Source: JBGLNJ01 sp964353405
Lineage (GTDB): Bacteria > Chloroflexota > Anaerolineae > Fen-1058
Direction: 5' to 3'
Length of the DNA stretch: 12,072 nt
Assembly: GCA_964353405.1 (NCBI GenBank)
Contig: CAYGWJ010000316.1
Location: 1-12,072, forward strand
The notes under the pieces were generated by a model. It made no database searches. It saw only the letters and a list, made by a program, of their open reading frames with translations, and was not told the DNA's origin. The translations under genes and the position numbers were made by a program. Shown one piece after another: positions 6,470-12,072 of this stretch (its first letter is position 1; each line of letters begins with the position of its first letter).

Positions 6470-6577
6470 ATGACGACTTTTCTATTGCACGAAGCGGCAG
6501 CGGCATTGCACTTGGCGTCCGAGGCATCCAACTGGGTGACGGGCGAGGTGTTGATGGTAGACGAAGTGAGGATTTGA
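6470..6577 (+). pseudogene. C-terminal remnant of a short-chain dehydrogenase/reductase (SDR)
   Basis: A 35-codon frame from ATG 6470 to TGA 6575-6577. After six residues (MTTFLL) the rest reads HEAAAALHLASEASNWVTG, then EVLMVD. This is the classical SDR C-terminal block (ExAxAxLxLASxxSxxVTGxxLxVDGG), except that DEVRI and a stop replace the usual DGG tail. The Rossmann nucleotide-binding GxxxGxG motif, the catalytic Tyr-x-x-x-Lys and roughly 210 residues are missing. An in-frame TAG at 6464-6466 rules out an upstream extension. The simplest reading is an internal deletion that fused the start of the gene (or of another gene) to an SDR end. Given the perfect ribosome binding site the 35-residue peptide could still be made, but it cannot be a dehydrogenase. 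Confidence 0.6.
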
Positions 6578-6664
6578 TGAACCAGCGTGTGAGCGTCGGC
6601 ATGGTCTCACCTGGGTGCGCGGCTCATCAGCAGCCATGGATCGTCGCGTGCCGCGCGAGTCGCG

Positions 6665-7762
6665 TCAATGACTTGCCACCGCATTTCCATGTGTGCCGCT
6701 CGATTGAGCGATCGCGCGCCCGGTGTTGAAGAGGAAAAGCAGAATCGCGATCACATTCAACAGTCCGCCCCACTGGCGCAGCGCGAACTGGCCGGCTAGA
6801 TCGCCTACGACGCGCAGAATCAGCGAGAGATGAAGCAATGCCCAGTGCGAATAAAAGACCGGGCGATACGTCACGGGGACTTGCCCGATGGCTGGAAGGA
6901 TGATCGGCGCGTGACCAAAGATCATGCCAAACGCAAAGCCGAGGAATAACGTGTGCAGCACGGCATCGTAGCGCGGCCCGGCGATGACCGCGCCAAAGGC
7001 CATCGCCAGCGCGCCGCTCACCGCCAGCCACACAAAGCCGGTCAGCAGATTGAGCGCGATGAAGCGAGTCAATCCAGACTGACGTATGGTTCTCCGAGCA
7101 ATGTCGTAGCGCAACAACCACACAGCAAGAAAGAGCATGGCTAAACCAGTCACGCGCCAGCCTGGGTCCAGGCCGAGGCTCATCGCCATCAGCCCAACCA
7201 GGAGCACACCGAGAATGCTTCCAAAGATTATTTGTCCTGATGCCGGCACACGTATCACGCGGCTCATCTCCAATCGCTCGCCCGCGATGGTTAGGATGAG
7301 AAAGGCACCCCACCACAAGACGATACGGTGAATCGGCAAACCGGCGTGCCAAAGGAGGTTGCCCACCAGCCAGGCAACTGCGCCGAGCGCCATCGTAAGA
7401 GTGAACGGCGCAAATTGCATTCGAATGATGACAGCGAAAATCGCCACGACGCCCAGGCTGCCGAGCGTCATCAGCGCAGGGCCGAGCGGCCCGGGGAGGC
7501 CGGCCAGCAGAACCACAACACCCAATCCCGTCACAGCGGGCGCAGCAAACATCCAGCGGCGGTTCAGCGCGACGACGCGCTCCAGGCTGATGAGTGTGCC
7601 AAGAAAACCGGAGATCATCAGCGGGCCGTGCGTCATGGTAAGCGTGGGAATGAGTGGAGGCAAGCCCCAGCCCAATCGCACCAGTCCGGCCCACATTGCC
7701 GCCAGCGCCGCGAGGAGTGAGGCGGCGATCAAAGGAAAGCGCCATCGGATTCGTTCAGTCAT
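6665..7762 (-). CDS. NnrS-like polytopic membrane protein
   Basis: A 365-residue, very hydrophobic protein with about twelve membrane segments (for example 9-30, 43-66, 95-116, 119-141, 145-165, 177-198, 234-257, 264-290, 303-323, 331-351). Conserved-looking histidines lie in or next to helices: H45 (MTHGPLM), H139, H270 and H284 (LHTLFLGFAFGMIFGHAPIILPA), H306 and H311 (FYSHWALLHLSLILRV). This pattern resembles the NnrS family, haem- and copper-containing membrane proteins linked to nitric-oxide and nitrogen-oxide tolerance. The similarity is to pattern, not a database match. The ATG overlaps the stop of the cupredoxin remnant by 8 bp, suggesting former co-translation with a copper protein. 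The ribosome binding site is weak (GAGATGA). A competing frame on the same strand (6627-7745) is Arg/His-rich and is rejected. Confidence 0.65.
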   Translation of the reverse strand: MTERIRWRFPLIAASLLAALAAMWAGLVRLGWGLPPLIPTLTMTHGPLMISGFLGTLISLERVVALNRRWMFAAPAVTGLGVVVLLAGLPGPLGPALMTLGSLGVVAIFAVIIRMQFAPFTLTMALGAVAWLVGNLLWHAGLPIHRIVLWWGAFLILTIAGERLEMSRVIRVPASGQIIFGSILGVLLVGLMAMSLGLDPGWRVTGLAMLFLAVWLLRYDIARRTIRQSGLTRFIALNLLTGFVWLAVSGALAMAFGAVIAGPRYDAVLHTLFLGFAFGMIFGHAPIILPAIGQVPVTYRPVFYSHWALLHLSLILRVVGDLAGQFALRQWGGLLNVIAILLFLFNTGRAIAQSSGTHGNAVASH

Positions 7763-7940
7763 TGATCATCTCAGTTTTTGCGATAACATCGCCTTGCCTT
7801 TCCATGCCGGCCGCGCGGTGACCGGGCACCGTGCAGAAATAGGCGTACTCGCCCGCCTTGTCGGCGCGAAAGACGATCACGCTGGTTGTGTCTTTGCCAA
7901 TAACGCGGCCGGTATTCACGTTGAAATCAGAAACACTAGG
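7755..7940 (-). pseudogene. Cupredoxin, 3' half only (5' half disrupted)
   Basis: Not reported by an ATG-based search because no ATG precedes it. On the minus strand a frame is open from 7940 to a TGA at 7755-7757. It reads SDFNVNTGRVIGKDTTSVIV, then FRADKAGEYAYFCTVPGHRAAGM and a short tail. The C-x4-H-x4-M segment (C of FCTV, H of PGH, M of AAGM) supplies three of the four type I copper ligands. The first histidine is expected just before the DF of SDFNV and is Ser here. Just upstream the frame hits a TGA (7941-7943), and the expected N-terminal half with signal peptide is absent; a heptamer repeat tract lies in its place. A GTG at 7917-7919 has no ribosome binding site. It is probably a decayed blue-copper or cytochrome-oxidase-subunit-II-like domain. 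The same frame farther upstream shows FTASGIT near 8063, possibly another scrap. Confidence 0.65.
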
Positions 7941-8198
7941 TCAGTCAGTTCCATCATTTCGTTCATGTGACACTCCGTACATGGCGCAAGTCGCAAGCGG
8001 CAAGCTACAGGCTGCAAAAGTGAAATTTTATGCAGCGGTGGCGCAGGTGATGCCACTCGCGGTGAATCTGACGCAAGTGTAACCCAATGCGTGGAGGTTG
8101 TCTGTGACTTTTGTCTAGGTGAAGAAATGCGCAAGCGGTCAGTCCCCACCAACCACGGCGGGATCAGGGTACCGGCAAACGAGGGAGCCGGGCGGGGT
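7941..8198. other. Gene-poor stretch with repeat tract between cupredoxin remnant and aldolase
   Basis: About 258 bases with no convincing gene. The 74-aa plus and 78-aa minus frames are split by the heptamer repeat and look random. Part of it (about 7981-8082) may be the wrecked 5' half of the cupredoxin gene. No T-rich terminator hairpin follows the aldolase stop on the minus strand. Confidence 0.55.
7986..8020. repeat. Degenerate heptanucleotide tandem repeat
   Basis: Five consecutive 7-base units: GCAAGTC, GCAAGCG, GCAAGCT, ACAGGCT, GCAAAAG. Short tandem heptamers of this GCAAGTC type are known dispersed repeats in several bacterial groups. It sits where the N-terminal coding part of the cupredoxin should be. 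Confidence 0.7.
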
Positions 8199-9125
8199 TT
8201 AGCCCAGCAGACCCGATTTGATGAGGATGCGGCGCAGAGTCTCTTGTTCGTCGTTCGCCAGGGGCATCAGCGGCGAGCGCACCGGCCCGCCATAGTACCC
8301 CAGCATGTCCATTGCCGCTTTGAGGCCGGGCACGCCAAAGCGCGAGGTCACAGCCGTGTTGGCCTCGATGAGCGGGCGCTGAATCGCGCGCGCTGTATCC
8401 ATGTCTCCGTGCTGGAAAGCTTTTAGCAACTGCGCCAGCTTGCCCCCCGCAATGTTACCCAACGCGGGCACGCAGCCCACCGCCCCCACGCTCAATGCTC
8501 CCAAGAAAAAGCCGGCCGACCCGGCCACGATCTGAAAATCGGCGTCCCGCGTTTCGTGCGCCATGAAACCAATCTTGGCCACGTCGCCGCCGCTGTCTTT
8601 CATGCCGATGATGTTGGGATGCTGGGCCAGATTGATGGCGGCTTGCGCGGGCATATCCAGCCCGGTGTTGGGCGGGACGCTATAGATCATCACGGGGAGG
8701 GGCGAAGCGTCGGCCACCTGGCGATAGTAACGCTCGAGCGCCGGCGCGGTCATGCGCGACTTGAAATAGTTCGGCGTGACGATCAGGGCCACGTCCGCTC
8801 CGGCTTGCGCCATGCGCCGGGTCAGTTCAATCGTCTCGCGCGCCGATTCCATCCCCGCACCGGCGATGACCAACCGATCACGCGGCGCGACCTGGCGGGC
8901 TTGCCGGACGACCTCGACTCGCTCGTCGAGCGTCAGAAAGACAAACTCGCCGTTCGATCCGCCCACTACATACCCGCTGAGCGGCTCCTTGTTCCAGCGT
9001 TCGAGGTTGGACTGCAAACGGTCCAGGTCCATGTCTTCATTTGCCTTGAATGGCGTCGGGATGGGCGGAAAGATGCCAGATAAAGAAATGTGTGACAAGT
9101 CCCTCCATTTATCCACACAGGGCAC
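8199..9125 (-). CDS. DHDPS/NAL-family aldolase, HOGA1-like (4-hydroxy-2-oxoglutarate aldolase candidate)
   Basis: A class I, Schiff-base (beta/alpha)8 aldolase of 308 residues. Along its length it reads closely like human HOGA1: GIFPPIPTPF (17-26), VVGGSNGEFVFLT (53-65), YSVPPNTGLD (148-157), PNIIGMKDSGGD (170-181), FQIVAGSAGF (197-206) and GYYGGPVRSPL near the C-terminus. The likely Schiff-base lysine is K176, with Y148, S57, N58 and S178 matching, at a constant offset of 20, the residues I know from the human enzyme (K196, Y168, S77, N78, S198). Predicted reaction: 4-hydroxy-2-oxoglutarate to pyruvate and glyoxylate; another 2-keto acid aldolase or DHDPS activity is possible. Base 9125 gives a GTG start without a clear ribosome binding site. 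A TTG at 9096-9098, close behind GGAGG, would better fit related N-termini (LSHISLSGIFPP), so the true start may be 9098. Confidence 0.85.
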   Translation of the reverse strand: MPCVDKWRDLSHISLSGIFPPIPTPFKANEDMDLDRLQSNLERWNKEPLSGYVVGGSNGEFVFLTLDERVEVVRQARQVAPRDRLVIAGAGMESARETIELTRRMAQAGADVALIVTPNYFKSRMTAPALERYYRQVADASPLPVMIYSVPPNTGLDMPAQAAINLAQHPNIIGMKDSGGDVAKIGFMAHETRDADFQIVAGSAGFFLGALSVGAVGCVPALGNIAGGKLAQLLKAFQHGDMDTARAIQRPLIEANTAVTSRFGVPGLKAAMDMLGYYGGPVRSPLMPLANDEQETLRRILIKSGLLG

Positions 9126-9170
9126 AGGTCAAGATTTTTCCGCTCATGTCGGCTCCCAGGTGAAACCGCC

Positions 9171-9197
9171 GTAGGACAAGTTGCCAACTTGTCCTAC
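9171..9197. repeat. 27-bp near-perfect palindrome
   Basis: GTAGGACAAGTTG and CAACTTGTCCTAC are exact reverse complements around a single central C. It lies between the aldolase and the PLP enzyme gene. The GTAGGACAAGTTG type is a dispersed palindrome I associate with Chloroflexota-like genomes. It may work as an mRNA-stabilising or attenuating hairpin, but no T-tract follows on the minus strand. The rest of this 142-bp gap (a run like TTGGCGTCCCTGCGTGTCC near 9230) also looks repetitive. Confidence 0.85.
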
Positions 9198-9267
9198 TTT
9201 ACGCGCAAGCCTACATGAGCCGGTTTTTCTTGGCGTCCCTGCGTGTCCTTTGTCGAGTATTCCGATC

Positions 9268-10470
9268 CTAAATCCTGGCGAGCGCCTGATCCAAATCGGC
9301 GATGATGTCGGCAGCGTCCTCGATGCCCGCCGAGAGACGCACGAGCCCATCGCCGATGCCGACCTGCGCTCGTTCCTCCGGCGAAAGACCCCGATGTGAC
9401 GACGTGGCCGGGTGCAAGACAAGCGTGTAAATGTCGCCCAGCGTGGTCGCGGCCTGGCACAACTCGAGCGATTCCATGAAGCGAAAAGCCTTGGCCCGGT
9501 CCGCTCCGGCGATTTCGAAGGACAGTACACCGCCATAGCCGCGCTCGCCAAAGAGGCGACGAGCCCGTTCATGCTGGGCGTGAACGGGCAAGCCAGGATA
9601 GTTTACGCGCGCGATTTTCGGGTGCGCGGCCAGCCATTCCGCGACGCTTGCCGCGTTGGCGCACTGCTGGCGCACGCGCAAGGGCAGAGTTTTGAGTCCC
9701 CTCAACGCCAACCATGCCTCGAACGGACCGAGCACACTGCCGACCAGCTTGTTCAATTCGTAGAGCTTGCGCCGATTTTCCGCTGACGTGACGACGACGC
9801 CGGCCATCACGTCGCCATGACCGCCGATGTACTTGGTGGCGCTGTGAATCACGTAATCCGCGCCGTGCGCCAACGGGTTGAAGAGATAAGGTGAGGCGAA
9901 AGTATTGTCAATCAAGAACTGCGCGCCATCGCGATGCGCCAGCTCAGCCAGTGCCGGCACGTCGGCCACGTGGAGCAACGGATTGGAAATCGTTTCGGCC
10001 AGCAACGCAACAGGAAGAGTCTCGGCCACAGCCGCCTCGACGGCGTCCAGGTCGGTCACGTCCACCCAGCGGGCGGTTACGCCCAGTTCGGCCAGGAGGC
10101 GATTGAGCAACGTGTACGTCGCGCCGTACAAATCAAGCGCGGCGACCACGGATGTCCCGGCGCGCACGCCCGCCGCCAGCAGCGCCACGTGAAGCGCCGC
10201 CATGCCGGAGGCAAACGCGAACGCGGCCTGGCCACCTTCCAGATTCGCCACGGCGGCTTCAAACGCGGCCACCGTCGGACTGCCGTAGCGCGGATAGACA
10301 TAGCCCTCGCGCGTCGTGGCAAAGACGGCATCCAGGTCGTCCATGCTGCCGTAGAGATACCCCACGGTGGGATGAATCGGCGTGGCGACCGGAACGAAAT
10401 CGCCCGGCGGGACGCGCTCGCCCGCGTGGACTGCGCGAGTGTTGAAGGATTGGTTTTGGAGATTCGTCAT
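9268..10470 (-). CDS. PLP-dependent Cys/Met metabolism (trans-sulfuration) enzyme
   Basis: A 400-residue fold-type I enzyme of the cystathionine gamma-synthase / gamma-lyase / O-acylhomoserine sulfhydrylase family, full length for the group. Visible landmarks are YPRYGSPT (59-66), the cofactor loop FASGMAAL (86-93), IDNTFASP (187-194) with the PLP-nitrogen aspartate D188, and SATKYIGGHGD (210-220) with the PLP lysine K213. The C-terminal SAGIEDAADIIADL is also typical. At the position where methionine gamma-lyases have a key cysteine, the motif LYGATYT has Ala, which argues against methionine gamma-lyase. I cannot separate synthase, lyase and sulfhydrylase activities by eye, so no symbol is given. 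It starts at ATG with a weak ribosome binding site, 55 bp after the phosphohydrolase gene and on the same strand, so cotranscription is possible. Confidence 0.9.
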   Translation of the reverse strand: MTNLQNQSFNTRAVHAGERVPPGDFVPVATPIHPTVGYLYGSMDDLDAVFATTREGYVYPRYGSPTVAAFEAAVANLEGGQAAFAFASGMAALHVALLAAGVRAGTSVVAALDLYGATYTLLNRLLAELGVTARWVDVTDLDAVEAAVAETLPVALLAETISNPLLHVADVPALAELAHRDGAQFLIDNTFASPYLFNPLAHGADYVIHSATKYIGGHGDVMAGVVVTSAENRRKLYELNKLVGSVLGPFEAWLALRGLKTLPLRVRQQCANAASVAEWLAAHPKIARVNYPGLPVHAQHERARRLFGERGYGGVLSFEIAGADRAKAFRFMESLELCQAATTLGDIYTLVLHPATSSHRGLSPEERAQVGIGDGLVRLSAGIEDAADIIADLDQALARI

Positions 10471-10525
10471 TCTTTACTTGTCGGATTACGCATTGCTTTG
10501 CCTTTCGCCAAGAGCACGCCGGAGA

Positions 10526-12072
10526 TCAACCGAGATAACCCAATGCCCTCAAACGCTCTTCGACCTCGGCAGCTTCTTCAGCCGTGAGGTCCTCTTGCGC
10601 GTGAGAAGCGTGCACGGCGGCCTGCATCTCGACCGGGCGCTGCGTGACGAGTGCTTCGGTCAGCACGCGCCCATCCATGTCATCCGGCACGGGGACATGC
10701 ATCAGGTGCAGAATCGTCGGCGCAAGGTCAATGATGCGCGCGTTGGAGATTTCTCCGTGCGCCAGACCCGGCCCGCGCGCAATGAACACGCCGTGCAGGC
10801 GATGGCAGCCCGAATCGCCCCGAATTTGCCGCGTGATGATCTTGCCGTCGGTGGCAAACAGCGGGAACGCGATGGTGCGATAGCCGTCGAGGATGAGGTG
10901 CAAGTCCGGCGCGCGGTCGAGGTACGCGCCCGACGCGGCTTGCTCGCGCGGGATGATGCGGTCAACCGATAGGATGGACGGTTGGGGCGCACCTGCGTGT
11001 GCGCCCTGTGGGCCGACACGCAGTGGGCCGACACGCAGTGGGCCGACACGCAGGTCGGCCCCTACGTATTTACCAATATCGGATAACACATCTATCACGC
11101 GCTGGCGTACCGCCGTGTAATCCCGCGGCTCGACGATGCCCTGCGGCTCGCGGCCTTGCAGGTTGAGATAGACCTGCCCTACGTGCCCCATCGAATACGC
11201 CAGCGTGCGCGTCCAGTCCACATCCTCAAAGCCGAGAAAGCGGTTCACGACCTCGTTGCGCGCTTTCTTGCTCACACGCCAGACCATGTTCTGCAAGCCG
11301 ATGCGCTCGATGATCTTCCACACCGCAGCCGGAGTGAACCCGCGCTTGAACGCCCACGCGCGAACTCTCACCCACGGCGTCTGCTTGAGCGCCAAGAGTC
11401 CCACTTTTAGGAAAAGCATATTGAGGTTGACGATGCGATGCAGCGGCCCAAAGCCGTGATCGCTCATCACCATCACCGTCGCGTCGGGCGCCAGCGCCAT
11501 CATCTGGCCGACGACGGCGTCGAGCCGCGCATAGATATCGCGGATGGCGTTGCCGAAACGTTTGGCCTGCGCCGGATCGTGCGCGGGATGCGTCGGGTCT
11601 TGATGCTTCCACAACGCGTGCTGGCAAATGTCCGTCGCCAGGAAATGCACCATCGTGAAATCGGTGGGATGGTCGCGCATCAACCGGAGCGCGTAACGCG
11701 CCTGCGTCTCGATCAGGTCGGCAATGTCGGCGATGAACTCGGCCTCGTTGCCGGCCTTGAATTGCACACGCGGCGTCAGGCGATACGGGCCAAGTTCTGC
11801 CTCATACGACTTGAGAAAATCCGGTGGGTAGGTTGTCTTGCCCTGATCGGGGCTGAGCAGGCCGGGCACGAGGTAGCCGTTGACCTGGCGCGGCGGGTAG
11901 GTGATCGGCACGTTGAGCACACCGCAGGTGAGGCCCGCGTCCGACAGGTATTCCCAGACCATCCGCCCGTCAATCTGGCTGGCATTGACCATGTCAAACT
12001 TGCCCGCGCGCGGGCGGATAAAGTCAAACACGCCATGACGGCCCGGGTTTTTGCCGGTGACGAACGACGGCC
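10526..12072 (-). CDS. Alkaline-phosphatase-superfamily phosphohydrolase/phosphodiesterase, 5' end beyond window
   Basis: The frame is open to the window edge: before the apparent GTG at 12031 it continues upstream as FVTGKNPGRHGVFDFIRP, the conserved segment just after the nucleophile region of type I phosphodiesterase / nucleotide pyrophosphatase-like proteins. So the gene is partial, with about 515 codons visible. Metal-ligand motifs are seen in FLATDICQHALW, in VMVMSDHGFGPLHR, and in HRLHGVFIARGPG near the C-terminus; AYLDRAPDLHLI and the terminal EEAAEVEERLRALGYLG are typical of this family. The expected reaction is hydrolysis of a phosphate mono- or diester; the substrate is unknown. 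Between SDIGKYV and SILSVDRIIP a palindromic repeat insertion adds about 28 residues, including LRVGP three times, without breaking the frame. No membrane segment is visible in the part present. It is probably cotranscribed with the PLP enzyme gene 55 bp downstream. Confidence 0.85.
   Translation of the reverse strand, partial: PSFVTGKNPGRHGVFDFIRPRAGKFDMVNASQIDGRMVWEYLSDAGLTCGVLNVPITYPPRQVNGYLVPGLLSPDQGKTTYPPDFLKSYEAELGPYRLTPRVQFKAGNEAEFIADIADLIETQARYALRLMRDHPTDFTMVHFLATDICQHALWKHQDPTHPAHDPAQAKRFGNAIRDIYARLDAVVGQMMALAPDATVMVMSDHGFGPLHRIVNLNMLFLKVGLLALKQTPWVRVRAWAFKRGFTPAAVWKIIERIGLQNMVWRVSKKARNEVVNRFLGFEDVDWTRTLAYSMGHVGQVYLNLQGREPQGIVEPRDYTAVRQRVIDVLSDIGKYVGADLRVGPLRVGPLRVGPQGAHAGAPQPSILSVDRIIPREQAASGAYLDRAPDLHLILDGYRTIAFPLFATDGKIITRQIRGDSGCHRLHGVFIARGPGLAHGEISNARIIDLAPTILHLMHVPVPDDMDGRVLTEALVTQRPVEMQAAVHASHAQEDLTAEEAAEVEERLRALGYLG
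10984..11065. repeat. Composite palindromic/tandem repeat inserted in frame in the phosphohydrolase
   Basis: The tract contains about 2.9 copies of the 15-bp unit GGGCCGACACGCAGT (11010-11024, 11025-11039, 11040-11053). It has two hairpins: GGGCGCAC/GTGCGCCC (10985-10992, 10999-11006) and GGGCCGAC/GTCGGCCC (11040-11047, 11054-11061), each with a 6-base loop (CTGCGT or ACGCAG). The outer ends are GGGGCGCAC and GGCCCCTAC. Because the unit is 15 bp the frame is kept, and each copy adds LRVGP. Confidence 0.9.

Noticed and set aside
6577..6729. Possible 50-residue ORF starting in the TGATG overlap after the SDR remnant
   Set aside because: It has no recognisable similarity, is Arg/His/Cys-rich, and runs antisense into the 3' end of the NnrS-like gene. 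It is probably chance.
6627..7745. 372-aa minus-strand frame overlapping the membrane protein
   Set aside because: Its product is full of Arg, His and Cys with no hydrophobic segments or known motif. The overlapping frame 6665-7762 gives a regular 12-helix membrane protein.
10985..11061. Tandem repeat considered as a CRISPR fragment
   Set aside because: The units are 15 bp and directly adjacent with no spacers, lie inside a coding frame, and no cas gene is present.

Overview
The window looks like a piece of a GC-rich bacterial chromosome. The probable source is the Chloroflexota (Anaerolineae-like). That guess rests on the style of the short palindromic repeats scattered between and inside genes and on the Gram-positive-like Hsp70 architecture; there is no rRNA or other marker gene, so it is an inference. 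No tRNA, rRNA, CRISPR array or intact insertion sequence was seen.

Region 1 (1-476): the last 44 codons of an unrecognised plus-strand gene, then about 340 bases without a gene that hold a perfect 30-bp palindrome and a weaker inverted repeat.

Region 2 (477-5910, minus strand): the most coherent unit, apparently one transcription unit read TPR protein -> small J-domain protein -> extended GrpE -> short DnaK-type Hsp70. A promoter-like site with a perfect TATAAT lies just upstream of the TPR gene. The last three genes overlap by 4 bp each (GTGA and ATGA). The J protein has HPP where the family has HPD, the GrpE carries a long insertion, and the Hsp70 has a shortened lid. This suggests a dedicated accessory chaperone set built around a 787-residue TPR protein, not the housekeeping dnaK-dnaJ-grpE system.

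Region 3 (5911-8198): divergent promoters, then a plus-strand gene for a small eight-cysteine 'two-CW' type protein with a strong ribosome binding site. It is followed by a 35-codon reading frame that is recognisably the C-terminal end of a short-chain dehydrogenase. On the minus strand lies a 12-helix NnrS-like membrane protein, preceded by the 3' half of a cupredoxin gene whose 5' half is broken and replaced by a heptanucleotide repeat tract. This region appears to be decaying.

Region 4 (8199-12072, minus strand): metabolic genes read in the order alkaline-phosphatase-superfamily phosphohydrolase (5' end beyond the window), PLP-dependent Cys/Met metabolism enzyme, and a DHDPS-family aldolase closely resembling human HOGA1 (4-hydroxy-2-oxoglutarate aldolase). 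The phosphohydrolase contains an in-frame palindromic repeat insertion encoding tandem LRVGP pentapeptides.

A theme across the window is repeat DNA invading genes: it forms part of the GrpE C-terminal tail, lies between the TPR and J genes, sits inside the phosphohydrolase, and lies in the broken cupredoxin locus.
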